A stretch of 64,000 nucleotides of DNA. Origin: Streptomyces atroolivaceus (GTDB lineage Bacteria; Actinomycetota; Actinomycetes; Streptomycetales; Streptomycetaceae). Both the position numbers and the translations under genes were made by a program. Positions 31,910 through 39,894 of this stretch are shown in pieces. Positions within the stretch are counted from its first letter, which is position 1. Every line of letters starts with the position of its first letter. Below the pieces are notes generated by a model, which saw nothing but the letters and a program-made list of their open reading frames with translations, made no database searches and had not been told where the DNA came from. The DNA lies in assembly GCF_000717025.1 (NCBI RefSeq), contig NZ_JNXG01000015.1, positions 186,001 through 250,000 on the forward strand, read 5' to 3'.

Positions 31910-32792
31910 GGGACAGCTCCTTCGTGCCGAAGAGTCCCGCCGGCCGGATGAGCAGGACGACCACCATCACCAGATAGGGCGCGAGATCACCGATGCCGCG
32001 TCCGAGGAAGGAGAGGTCGCCCTGGTAGCCGGTGGCGAGTGACTCGGTGACTCCGACGACGAGCCCTCCGACGAGCGCCCCGGTCGTCGAGTCGAGGCCT
32101 CCGAGGATCGCGGCGGGGAACGCCTTGAGCGCGGCGAGTGAGGTGGCCCGTTCCAGGCCGGGGGTCGGGAACACGGTGAGGAAGAGCGCGGCGACGGCGG
32201 CGAGTGCTCCGGCGACCGCCCAGGCGGAGAGGGAGACCCTGCCGAGCCGGATGCCCATCAGCGCGGCCGTCTGCGGGTTCTCGGCCGCTGCCCGCATGGA
32301 GACGCCCCACGAGGTGAAGCGGAAGGCGAGCAGGAACACCGTGATGAGCAGCCCCGCGACGAGGAACGCCGCGATGCGGGTCTCGGCCAGGGTGACGCCT
32401 CCGATGGTGACGACGTCGTCGCCCCACGGGTCGCCCAGCGACATGACGTCCGTCCCCATGCGCCGGACGAGTTCGGTGGTGAGGAGGATGTCGACGCCGA
32501 TGGTGACGATGGCCAGGACGCTCTGGTCGCTCCCCCGGTAGCGGCGCATCACGAAGAACTCGACCGCCGAACCGACGACGGCCGCGCCCGCGATCCCGAC
32601 GCCGAGCGCCGGCCAGAAGCCGATGTCGTCGTGGAGCACGGCGGTGACGTAGCCGCCGGCCAGGAGCAGCGAGGCGTGGGCGAAGTTGACGACCTCGGTC
32701 GCCTTGAAGATGACGACGAAGCCCAGGGCGATCAGTGCGTAGACCGAGCCGATGGAGAGGCCGCCGAGTAGGAGTTCGATGAAGGTGGTCAT
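31902..32792 (-). CDS. livH: branched-chain amino acid-type ABC permease LivH
   Basis: 296 residues from ATG 32792. The start MTTFIELLLGGLSIGSVYAL and then FKATEVVNFAHASLLLAGGY are typical of LivH. The loop SWGVSMRAAAENPQTAALMG is the cytoplasmic coupling motif. Around eight helices. The start overlaps the livG stop by 4 bases. It is part of the five-gene operon from 34359 to 29535. Confidence 0.92.
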   Translation of the reverse strand: MTTFIELLLGGLSIGSVYALIALGFVVIFKATEVVNFAHASLLLAGGYVTAVLHDDIGFWPALGVGIAGAAVVGSAVEFFVMRRYRGSDQSVLAIVTIGVDILLTTELVRRMGTDVMSLGDPWGDDVVTIGGVTLAETRIAAFLVAGLLITVFLLAFRFTSWGVSMRAAAENPQTAALMGIRLGRVSLSAWAVAGALAAVAALFLTVFPTPGLERATSLAALKAFPAAILGGLDSTTGALVGGLVVGVTESLATGYQGDLSFLGRGIGDLAPYLVMVVVLLIRPAGLFGTKELSRV

Positions 32793-33565
32793 TCCTGTGC
32801 CCCCAGGTAGGCCTGCACGACGGCCGGGTCGTTCTGCACCTCGGCGGGCGTGCCACCCGCGATCCTGCGTCCGAAGTCGAGTACGGTCACGGCGTCCGCG
32901 AGCCGCATCACCACCCCCATGTCGTGTTCGACCATGACGATCGAGATGCCGAGGCTGTCGCGCACACCGGCGACGACGGCCGCGGTGCGCCGGCGCTCGT
33001 CGGCGGTCATGCCCGCGATGGGCTCGTCCAGGAGGAGGACCTTCGGCTCCATGCACAGGGCGCGGCCGAGCTCGACGAGCTTCTGCTTCCCGTACGGGAG
33101 GGCACCTGCGGGGAAGTCGAGTTCCTTCTCCAGGCCGATGAACCCGGCGATCTCACGCACCCGTTCGAGATGCCGGTGGGCCTCGCGGGTCGCGGAGGGC
33201 AGTCTCAGGCCCGAGGCCACGAAGCCGGCGCGGGTGAGCCGGTGCCGGCCGAGCAGGAGGCTTTCGGCGACGGTGGCGTGCGGTGGCAGGGCCAGGTTCT
33301 GGAAGGTGCGGGCCACTCCGAGGTCGGCGATCCTGTGCGGGGCCAGACCGGTGAGCTCGGTGTCACCCAGGTGCACGCTGCCCGAGGTGGCGCGGTAGAC
33401 GCCGGAGAGCACGTTGAAAGTGGTGGACTTGCCCGCGCCGTTGGGGCCGATGACGGCGTGCACACTGCCCGGCTCGACGGTGAAGGACACCGCGTCGAGG
33501 GCGGTGAGCCCGGCGAAGCGTACGGTCACGTCGCGCACGGCGAGGGGGGCCGGGGCGGTCGTCAC
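32789..33565 (-). CDS. livG: ABC transporter ATP-binding protein LivG
   Basis: 258 residues from GTG 33565, which overlaps the livF stop as GTGA; an in-frame GTG at 33574 is the alternative. Walker A is GPNGAGKST (~33), Q-loop ARTFQNLAL, and the signature region is the Liv-type LPYGKQKLVELGRAL (in place of LSGGQ), then Walker B VLLLDEPIAGM and the H-loop VEHDMGVV. The GKQK form is normal for LivG. It energises uptake along with LivF. Confidence 0.93.
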   Translation of the reverse strand: MTTAPAPLAVRDVTVRFAGLTALDAVSFTVEPGSVHAVIGPNGAGKSTTFNVLSGVYRATSGSVHLGDTELTGLAPHRIADLGVARTFQNLALPPHATVAESLLLGRHRLTRAGFVASGLRLPSATREAHRHLERVREIAGFIGLEKELDFPAGALPYGKQKLVELGRALCMEPKVLLLDEPIAGMTADERRRTAAVVAGVRDSLGISIVMVEHDMGVVMRLADAVTVLDFGRRIAGGTPAEVQNDPAVVQAYLGAQE

Positions 33566-34359
33566 GCGGACCACCTGCTCAGGGTGCGGGTGACGCCTTC
33601 CGCCTGGGCCGCGTCCTCGGCTGCCGTCTCGTCGACGACACCGAGATAGCGGCGGCGTACCTCGTCGGACGCGGCGAGCTCGTCGGCCGGGCCGTCGAGG
33701 GCGACCTCGCCGACGTCCAGGACGTACGCCGTGGAGGCGAGCCGCAGCGCGATGGCCGCGTTCTGCTCGACGAGCATGACGGAGGTGCCGCCCGCGTTGA
33801 TCTCCTGGACCGTCTCGGCGATCTTCGCCGCCATCAGCGGGGCGAGGCCGAGGGACGGCTCGTCCAGCAGCAGCAGCCTGGGGGCGGCCATCAGGGCCCG
33901 GCCCATCGCCAGCATCTGCTGCTCACCGCCGGACAGCAGACCGGCCCTCTGGTGGGCGCGCTGGGCGAGCACCGGGAACAGTTCGTGTACGCGGTGGAGG
34001 GCGGCGGCCGCTGCCTTGCGCCCGCCGCGTGCTCCGAGTGCGCCCGCCCGCAGGTTGTCCGCCACCGTCATCCGGGCGAAAACCTGCCGCCCCTCCGGCA
34101 CCTGGATCACTCCCGCCGCCACCACCTGGGCGGGGCGGAGCCCGTCCAGGGGACGGCCGTCGAAGCGGATGGTGCCCGTGCCCGTGCCGCGGTGGAAGCC
34201 GAGGGTCCGCGATACGGCCCGCAGCAGCGTGGTCTTGCCGGCGCCGTTGCCACCGAGTACCGCGGTGATCGCGCCGGCCGGCACGTCGACGGAGACGTCG
34301 CGCAGTGCCCGTACCGGGCCGTAGCCCACGGACAGTTCGCGGATCTCGAGCGTTGCCAT
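33562..34359 (-). CDS. livF: ABC transporter ATP-binding protein LivF
   Basis: 265 residues from ATG 34359, first gene of the operon, with GGAGGAGGA before it. Walker A GGNGAGKTT, signature LLSGGEQQMLAMGRAL, Walker B LLLLDEPSLGLAP, H-loop replaced by VEQN (usual in LivF). A C-terminal tail of ~30 residues (DETAAEDAAQAEGVTRTLSR) goes beyond most LivF proteins. The regulator gene starts 184 bases away on the other strand. Confidence 0.93.
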   Translation of the reverse strand: MATLEIRELSVGYGPVRALRDVSVDVPAGAITAVLGGNGAGKTTLLRAVSRTLGFHRGTGTGTIRFDGRPLDGLRPAQVVAAGVIQVPEGRQVFARMTVADNLRAGALGARGGRKAAAAALHRVHELFPVLAQRAHQRAGLLSGGEQQMLAMGRALMAAPRLLLLDEPSLGLAPLMAAKIAETVQEINAGGTSVMLVEQNAAIALRLASTAYVLDVGEVALDGPADELAASDEVRRRYLGVVDETAAEDAAQAEGVTRTLSRWSA

Positions 34360-34385
34360 GCGTCCTCCTCCTTCCGACTGGTCGT

Positions 34386-34397
34386 TGTGGTGCCACA
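34386..34397. promoter_or_regulatory. dyad in the livF-regulator gap
   Basis: TGTGG-TG-CCACA, a 5-bp inverted repeat 27 bases ahead of livF. It could be the operator of the divergent PucR-like regulator; short and unproven. Confidence 0.35.
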
Positions 34398-34542
34398 GAC
34401 CAGCAGCGGGCACGGCGCGCGTCCACGGCCCCGGGCGCAATCGCTGCGGGCGACCAGTCTTCGAACGGCCCGGTTGTGCGCGTGCACAGAGGGAGGTGAC
34501 GCGCCCTCGTCCCCGGCACGGCCGGTGGCATCCTCACCAGCC

Positions 34543-35298
34543 ATGAGCGGCTCGGCTGCGGGACGGAGCGAAGACATGCGGCGGCGCAGTGACGAGCGGG
34601 GCCGGGCACTGCTCGACGCCCTGCTGGAGGGCCGGCCGGACCCGGGTCTCGCGGCGCGCGCGGCGAGCGGTCTCGACCTGCCGGAGCAGGGCCGTTACGC
34701 GGTGGCCGTGCTGCGGGCGGGCGGGGGCGGGCCTGCGGCCGTGGCGATGGAGGCGGAGGGGCTGCGCTTCTTCCGGCGGGAGCGGGCGGATCGCGAGGTC
34801 GTCGTCGTCGCCCTGGGTGACCGGGATCAGGCGGCGCTCACCGCACTCCTGGTGCGGTGCTGTCAGGGCCCCGGCGGAATCGGCCCGGTGTCCGACGGCC
34901 TGGCGGGGCTGGGGGCGGCCCGCCGGCTGGCCGAGGTGGCCCTGCTGACGTGTCCGCCCGGCACGACGGAGATCGTGCGGCTGGAGGAACGGCTGCCGGC
35001 TGCGCTGCTGGTGAGCCAGCCCGAACTGGCGGCCCGGCTGGTCACGGATGTCTTCGGCCCGCTGCTGGCGCTGGCCCCGGCGGACCGGGCGCTGCTGGTG
35101 CGGACGCTCGAGGCGTGGCTGGAGTGCGGTGGGTCGGCGGGGCGGGCGGCGGGGCGGCTGTACTGCCACCGCAACACCGTCCTCAACCGCTTGCGGCGGC
35201 TGGAGCGGCTGACGTCGCGGTCGCTGTCACGGCCGCGCGAACTGATCGAGATGATGCTGGCGCTGGACGCCTTCAGGATGACGGCGCCGCAGCTGTGA
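34543..35298 (+). CDS. PucR-type helix-turn-helix regulator
   Basis: 251 residues from ATG 34543; a later ATG at 34576 is possible. The C-terminal HTH of the PucR/CdaR kind is clear: LLVRTLEAWLECGGSAGRAA then LYCHRNTVLNRLRRLERLT (~190-230) and a final helix. The N-terminal part (~25-160) is a small alpha/beta sensor domain I cannot name. Divergent from the Liv operon and therefore likely its regulator, responding to the transported compound or a breakdown product. Confidence 0.86.
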   Translation: MSGSAAGRSEDMRRRSDERGRALLDALLEGRPDPGLAARAASGLDLPEQGRYAVAVLRAGGGGPAAVAMEAEGLRFFRRERADREVVVVALGDRDQAALTALLVRCCQGPGGIGPVSDGLAGLGAARRLAEVALLTCPPGTTEIVRLEERLPAALLVSQPELAARLVTDVFGPLLALAPADRALLVRTLEAWLECGGSAGRAAGRLYCHRNTVLNRLRRLERLTSRSLSRPRELIEMMLALDAFRMTAPQL

Positions 35299-35320
35299 GG
35301 GGTGCCGCGCGGCCCTGCGG

Positions 35321-35466
35321 AGCCGGACGAGCGCCGCGGCCGTAAAGGGGTGCGGACGAGCGCCCGCGGCCGTGAAGGGGCGCGGACGAACGCCGCGGCC
35401 GTGAAGGGGCGCGGACGAACGCCGCAGCCGTGAAGGGGCGCGGACGAACGCCGCAGCCGTGAAGGG
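35321..35466. repeat. 29-bp tandem repeat, 5 copies
   Basis: Units begin at 35321, 35350 (30 bp), 35380, 35409 and 35438. The last two are identical, while the first two are diverged (agccggacga and an extra c). Consensus: gcgcggacgaacgccgcrgc then cgtgaaggg. It fills the gap between the convergent regulator and glycerate kinase genes. There are no spacers between copies, so it is a minisatellite. Confidence 0.93.
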
Positions 35467-35517
35467 GAGGCCCGCCGGGCGGAGAAGCCCGGCCGGCGTC
35501 CCCCTCGTGACGGCGCG

Positions 35518-36633
35518 TCAGGACAGGAAGTCGCGGGCGATCGCCTCGGCCGCGCGTTCCAGCAGTGGGCCGGCCTGTGCCATGCAGACGGCCGGGTCCG
35601 GCTCCAGGTCCGTCAGGGCGTAGGCCCGGCGGATGCCCGCCTTGCCCAGTGCCTCCGGCGGCAGGGCGAGGCGCCCGCATACGGCGACGGCCTCCACACC
35701 GGCCGCGCGCGCCGCCGCGGCGACGCCTGCCGGAGCCTTGCCGTGCAGGGTCTGCTCGTCGAGCGAGCCCTCGCCGGTGACGACGAGCGTCGCCCGGGCC
35801 AGCGCGGGAGCGAAGCCCAGGACGTCGAGCATGACCTCGATGCCGGGCCGGAAGCGTGCGCCCAGGGCGACCAGTGCTCCGTAGCCGATGCCTCCGGCGG
35901 CGCCGGCTCCGGGCAGCTCGGCGGTCTCGGGGCCCAGCACGGACGCGTAGTGGACGAGTGCCGCGTCGAGGACGGCGATGTCGTCCTCGGTGGCGCCCTT
36001 CTGCCGCCCGTAGACCTCGGGGGCGCCCTTCGGTCCGGTCAGCGGATTGTCCACGTCGCTGGCGAGGATCAGGTCGACGTCCGCGATCCGGGGGTCCAGT
36101 CCCGACAGGTCGGCCTCGGCCAGCTCGGCGAGTGCGCCGCCGCCGGGGCCGACGGGCTTGCCGTCACCGTCCAGGAAGCGTGCCCCGAGCGCGGCGAGCA
36201 TGCCCGCGCCGCCGTCCGTCGTGGCGCTGCCGCCGACGCCGAAGACGATCGTCCGTGCGCCCGCGTCGAGCGCGGCCGCCAGCAGCTCACCGGAGCCGTA
36301 CGTGGTCGCCGTGAGCGGGGCGAACTCCCCTGCGGGCAGGTGCTGGAGGCCCGAGGCCTCCGCCATCTCCACCACGGCGGTGGTGTCGCGCACGGCGTAC
36401 GCCGCCGTGACCGGGGTCCCCAGCGGCCCGGTCACCCGCGCCTCACGGCGCTCGAATCCGGCGGCCACCGCCGCCGCGACCGTACCGTCGCCGCCGTCCG
36501 CGACGGGCAGGGCCTCCACTCGCACGCCGGGCACGACGCGCCGCAGCCCGGCCGTCACCCGCTCCGCGACCTGTACGGCCGTCAGGGAGCCCTTGAACTT
36601 GTCCGCCGCCACGAGCACGTGGGGGGTCTCCAT
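35518..36633 (-). CDS. glycerate kinase (GlxK/GarK family)
   Basis: 371 residues from ATG 36633 (GGAGCAG upstream); an in-frame GTG at 36651 also has a fair site. Opens HVLVAADKFKGSLTAVQVAE; then VADGGDGTVAA, VVEMAEASGLQHL, VGGSATTDGGAGMLAALGA, SDVDNPLTGPKGA and VVTGEGSLDEQT, all conserved in this family. It phosphorylates D-glycerate with ATP to 2-phosphoglycerate in the cytoplasm, linking glyoxylate metabolism to glycolysis; glyoxylate is also a product of the ethylmalonyl-CoA pathway encoded upstream, which may be coincidence. Confidence 0.93.
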   Translation of the reverse strand: METPHVLVAADKFKGSLTAVQVAERVTAGLRRVVPGVRVEALPVADGGDGTVAAAVAAGFERREARVTGPLGTPVTAAYAVRDTTAVVEMAEASGLQHLPAGEFAPLTATTYGSGELLAAALDAGARTIVFGVGGSATTDGGAGMLAALGARFLDGDGKPVGPGGGALAELAEADLSGLDPRIADVDLILASDVDNPLTGPKGAPEVYGRQKGATEDDIAVLDAALVHYASVLGPETAELPGAGAAGGIGYGALVALGARFRPGIEVMLDVLGFAPALARATLVVTGEGSLDEQTLHGKAPAGVAAAARAAGVEAVAVCGRLALPPEALGKAGIRRAYALTDLEPDPAVCMAQAGPLLERAAEAIARDFLS

Positions 36634-36752
36634 CACTGCTCCGTCCGTCACCTTGTATCCCTTTGCTTTCGAACAGGCAGTCGCGCCGCCCCGACCTTAT
36701 CCGGACCACCCCTGATCTGCCCATGGCTGTCCGAAACCACGTGGCCGGCCCC

Positions 36753-36764
36753 TACGCTGCCTCT
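36753..36764 (+). promoter_or_regulatory. -10 of leaderless NUDIX transcript
   Basis: TACGCT (36753-36758) ends 6 bases before GTG 36765, so the transcript start falls on the GTG. No ribosome site is present. A possible -35 (TGTCCG, 36728-36733) is 19 bases upstream. Confidence 0.5.
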
Positions 36765-37259
36765 GTGACCACCTCTGACTACGCCACCTACATCGCCGGC
36801 CTCCCCCGCGTACTGGCCGGGGCAGCCACTCTCTTCAGGGACGAGCGGGGACGGGTCCTGCTCGTCGAGCCGAACTACCGGGACGGCTGGGCGCTGCCCG
36901 GGGGCACCATCGAGTCGGGTGACGGCGAGAGCCCCCGGCAGGCCGCCCGCCGTGAGACGGCGGAGGAGATCGGCCTCGACATCGCGCCGGGCAGGCTGCT
37001 CGCGGTCGACTGGGCGCGCGGCCCCGGCCGCCCGCCGATCGTCGCCTACGTCTACGACGGCGGCGTGCTGGACCAGGAGCACTTCGACGCGATCCGGATC
37101 CAGGACGACGAGCTGCTCTCCTGGCGCCTGGTGGACCGGGCCGACCTCGCCGGCCATCTGCTCGGCTCCCTCGGGACGCGTGTCGGCGCGGCGCTGGAGG
37201 TGCTGGACTCCGGGGCGGGTGCCGTGGAGCTGGAGGACGGCATGCCGGTCGTGGGGTGA
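36765..37259 (+). CDS. NUDIX hydrolase
   Basis: 164 residues if the leaderless GTG 36765 is right; an ATG at 36723 would add 14 residues but would lie upstream of the -10. The Nudix box is WALPGGTIESGDGESPRQAA then RRETAEEIGL, with the REXXEE metal site intact and two extra residues (DG) in the first loop, which is common in streptomycete members. These enzymes hydrolyse nucleoside diphosphate-linked compounds; the substrate cannot be predicted. Tail-to-tail with the small RHH gene. Confidence 0.9.
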   Translation: MTTSDYATYIAGLPRVLAGAATLFRDERGRVLLVEPNYRDGWALPGGTIESGDGESPRQAARRETAEEIGLDIAPGRLLAVDWARGPGRPPIVAYVYDGGVLDQEHFDAIRIQDDELLSWRLVDRADLAGHLLGSLGTRVGAALEVLDSGAGAVELEDGMPVVG

Positions 37260-37263
37260 GGGG

Positions 37264-37461
37264 TCAGCCCTGGTCCTGCGGCCTGGCGTCGGCCTCCCTC
37301 CGCGCGTCGTCCTGCGCGGCGGCCCGCGCCTCGGTGCGGTGGCCGCGTGCGATGTAGTCGCGCACGACGAGTTCGACGGCGTCCTGTGGATTGCCGACGC
37401 CCGCGAGCACCATGACCTCCACGACGAGTTCCGCGTCCAGACTGACGTTGACCTTGGCCAT
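37264..37461 (-). CDS. small ribbon-helix-helix protein, orphan VapB-like antitoxin
   Basis: 65 residues from ATG 37461. MAKVNVSLDAELVVEVMVLA gives the beta strand and first helix, GNPQDAVELVVRDYIARGHR the second helix; the rest is charged and Ala-rich. It resembles VapB/DUF2191-type antitoxins, but no PIN-domain toxin gene adjoins it on either side. TAGGGT lies 7 bases before the ATG, so it is likely leaderless. It may act as a free-standing DNA-binding regulator. Confidence 0.75.
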   Translation of the reverse strand: MAKVNVSLDAELVVEVMVLAGVGNPQDAVELVVRDYIARGHRTEARAAAQDDARREADARPQDQG

Positions 37462-37531
37462 GCCCCGGACCCTAAGGGGCGCCGGCGAAAATGTCATCGC
37501 CGCCGGACCGGACCGTCCGTAGGCTCGGGCC

Positions 37532-38260
37532 ATGACTCTCGTCGCGATCCTCAGCGGCGCCGGGATCTCCACGGACTCCGGCATTCCCGACTACCGCGGG
37601 CCCCAGGGCCTCTGGCGGAAGGACCCGGAGGCGGAGAAGCTCGTCACGTACGACTTCTACATGGCTGATCCGGCGATCCGGCGCCGCTCCTGGCAGATGC
37701 GGCGCACCAGCGCGGCATGGGGTGCCGAGCCGAACGCCGCCCATCGTGCGGTGGTCGCGCTCGAGCGGTCGGGCACCGCGGTCCGGGTGATCACACAGAA
37801 CGTCGACGGACTGCACCAGCTGGCGGGGCTGTCCGCCCGCAAGGTCGTGGAGCTCCACGGGACCGCACGCGAGGTGGTCTGCACCCGGTGCCACGCCCGG
37901 TCGGCGATGGCGGACGCACTGGCCCGTGTCGAAGCCGGCGAGGCGGACCCGCCCTGCACGGACTGCGGCGGGATCCTGAAACCTGCGACGGTGATGTTCG
38001 GGGAGCGCCTGGATCCACAGGTGCTGGCCGAGGCGATGGCGATCACCAAGGCGAGCCAGGTGTTCATCGCCGTGGGAACGACACTCCAGGTGCAGCCCGC
38101 GGCCTCGCTGGCGGGGATCGCGGTGGAGCACGGAGCCCGGCTCGTCGTGGTGAACGCCGAGCCGACCCCCTACGACGACCTGGCCGAGGAGACCGTCCGC
38201 GAACCCATCGGGACGGCGCTGCCCACGTTGCTGGAGGAGCTTTCCGCGGACCGGGGATGA
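37532..38260 (+). CDS. cobB: NAD-dependent protein deacylase (sirtuin, CobB type)
   Basis: 242 residues; TAGGCT (37520-37525) is 6 bases before ATG 37532 with no ribosome site, so it is probably leaderless. The Sir2 motifs are complete: GAGISTDSGIPDYRG (~9-23), ITQNVDGLHQLAG (~87-99) and the catalytic His in VELHGTA (~109). The zinc Cys pairs are CTRC and CTDC, and GTTLQVQPAA lies near the end. It removes acyl groups from lysines using NAD; acyl-CoA synthetases are classic targets. The 70 bases to the divergent RHH gene hold both promoters. Confidence 0.94.
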   Translation: MTLVAILSGAGISTDSGIPDYRGPQGLWRKDPEAEKLVTYDFYMADPAIRRRSWQMRRTSAAWGAEPNAAHRAVVALERSGTAVRVITQNVDGLHQLAGLSARKVVELHGTAREVVCTRCHARSAMADALARVEAGEADPPCTDCGGILKPATVMFGERLDPQVLAEAMAITKASQVFIAVGTTLQVQPAASLAGIAVEHGARLVVVNAEPTPYDDLAEETVREPIGTALPTLLEELSADRG

Positions 38261-38279
38261 GGTGTCCTCCGGCGGACCG

Positions 38280-39170
38280 TCAAGCGCGGCCCTCGCCGTA
38301 GAAGCGCACGTAGTCGACCGTCATCGGCGCGGGGGACGGCGTCGACGTGTCGGGAGGGCCGGGCCAGTCGCCTCCGACAGCGACGTTGAGCAGCAGGTGC
38401 ATGTCCTGCTCGAAGACCCAGTCGCTTGGTGCGGGCAACTCGGACGGAGTCAACGTGAAGTACGGCTCTCCGTCGACGGACCAGGTGATGCGGCGCGGTT
38501 GCTTGTCGACGGCGTAGGTGTGGAACGCCTGTGACGCGTCCGCCTCGAGGGTGGTGGAGCTGCCGATTCCGTTCTCGTTGAAGTAGGTCGGCCCGTGTGC
38601 GGTGCCGTACACCGTTCGCGGTTCTCCACCGACCACCTCACAGATGTCGATCTCACCCTGTCCGGGCCATTCGGCCGCGCTGTCGCCCAGCATCCAGATC
38701 GCCGGCAGCAGCCCCGTACCGGTGGGCATCTTCGCGCGGATCTCCACGCGTCCGCGGGTGAGCGCGACCTTTCCCTCGGTGGTCAGGCGGGCCGACGTCC
38801 AGGTGCAGAACTCCTGCGTGTAGCAGGGCAGCTCGGACCCGGCGGGGGCGGGGCGGGCCGAGATCACGAGGTGACCCGCGCCGTCGAGTGAGGAGTTGGC
38901 GGCGTCGTCCGTGTAGTACTGCAGCTCGTTGTTGCCCCACCCCTCGGCGTCCCTGTTTCCGGTCTCGGTGGTCCAGGACCCTTCCGACGGGCGGGTGGCC
39001 GCAGCTCCGTCGAACTCGGCCTGCCAGAACGGCCTCTCTCCGGCCGGGAGAGAGTCCGTGTGCGCCGGGGCAGGCCCGCACCCGCTCAGCAGTCCGGCCA
39101 GCCCCAGCACCAGTGCCAGGCCGGGACGTCGGTGCGTCGCACCGCTCCTGCCGTGTGTCCGGGTCTTCAA
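38280..39170 (-). CDS. GH16 beta-glucanase lipoprotein
   Basis: 296 residues from TTG 39170, which overlaps the stop of the upstream ferredoxin-like gene as TTGA; no ATG/GTG alternative fits. Lipoprotein signal: LALVLGLAGLLSGC with Cys at ~32. The GH16 domain has GWGNNELQYYTDDAANSSLD and the catalytic EIDICE (two Glu and Asp) in GQGEIDICEVVGGE, plus HTYAVDKQPRRITWSVDG. It cuts beta-1,3 or mixed-linked glucans at the cell surface. The dependence of its start on an upstream reading frame is unusual for a secreted glycanase. Confidence 0.88.
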   Translation of the reverse strand: MKTRTHGRSGATHRRPGLALVLGLAGLLSGCGPAPAHTDSLPAGERPFWQAEFDGAAATRPSEGSWTTETGNRDAEGWGNNELQYYTDDAANSSLDGAGHLVISARPAPAGSELPCYTQEFCTWTSARLTTEGKVALTRGRVEIRAKMPTGTGLLPAIWMLGDSAAEWPGQGEIDICEVVGGEPRTVYGTAHGPTYFNENGIGSSTTLEADASQAFHTYAVDKQPRRITWSVDGEPYFTLTPSELPAPSDWVFEQDMHLLLNVAVGGDWPGPPDTSTPSPAPMTVDYVRFYGEGRA

Positions 39171-39577
39171 GACCCCTCGCCCTCCAGTCCTGCCCGGATC
39201 CGGCGGGACGGGCTGAACGCGTACAGGTCCAGGATCTCCGGTGCGTCCGCGAGGCCGGGTCCGCCGTCCGCGGCCCACGCGGCGATGTCGGCGACGGCGT
39301 GCGGATCGTTGACCAGCCCGAGCCAGACGGGGCGGCCGCCCGCGCGCCGGCCCTCGGCCGAGGGCTGGACGACCATGACGTTGCCGTGCTCGCAGGCGTC
39401 CAGGCACTCCACCGCGCGCACGGTAGCTGCCCCGTCCAGGGACCTGCGCAGTTCCGCGAGCTGGTTGGCGTGGTCCACGCCGGGGATCTTCGGGGTGCCG
39501 CAGCAGCAGCCCCGGCAGACGCTCACCGTGGGGCGGGACGGCCCGGCTCCGGCGGCCTTGCGCGGTCGGCGGCTCAT
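39167..39577 (-). CDS. (2Fe-2S) ferredoxin-like/thioredoxin-fold protein
   Basis: 136 residues from ATG 39577. VSVCRGCCCGTPKIPGVDH supplies the first cysteines and VECLDACEHGNVMVVQPS the second pair, the pattern of the thioredoxin-like [2Fe-2S] ferredoxin group often annotated as (2Fe-2S) ferredoxin domain proteins. The Cys in the CLDAC loop should ligate the cluster. It lies on a two-gene transcript with the GH16 lipoprotein. Nothing in the sequence explains that pairing. Redox partner unknown. Confidence 0.8.
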   Translation of the reverse strand: MSRRPRKAAGAGPSRPTVSVCRGCCCGTPKIPGVDHANQLAELRRSLDGAATVRAVECLDACEHGNVMVVQPSAEGRRAGGRPVWLGLVNDPHAVADIAAWAADGGPGLADAPEILDLYAFSPSRRIRAGLEGEGS

Positions 39578-39654
39578 GCGGGGGCGCTCCCGGGGACGGC
39601 GTGGCTGATCATCGTGCGACTGTACCGAGCCGCTCCCCCGCGTCTCGGGTGGGG

Positions 39655-39795
39655 TATCGTTGACGGCTGCGAAGGGGAGTAGCCCCGCAAACCGGTCGTC
39701 GACACACTGGAGCCCCCGGGTTCCCGGTGGCCGGGCTCGTAGATCGTTACGGGTGGGCGAGACCTTCGGTCAGGTATGACACGCCCGCGCCCTGC
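39655..39795 (+). promoter_or_regulatory. yybP-ykoY (Mn2+) riboswitch
   Basis: The two conserved strands of the family are present: AAGGGGAGTAGC (39672-39683) and GCGAGACCTT (39767-39776). GAAGG (39671-39675) pairs with CCTTC (39773-39777), forming the basal helix, with a GC-rich arm (CCCCCGGGTTCCCGG) between. It lies ~100 bases before a TMEM165/GDT1 gene, the usual partner. Edges are approximate. Confidence 0.9.
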
Positions 39796-39894
39796 GGGTG
39801 CTGCGGTCATGCCGGGCCGAGTGGTCCTCCGAAACAGCCCGAGTGGCGCTTCGCGGAAGGCCCGGGGCCCGGCTCTCACAGAAAGCCACCCGGA

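Noticed and set aside
35321..35466. Possible CRISPR array (29-bp repeats).
   Set aside because: Copies are head to tail with no spacers, and there are no cas genes in the window.
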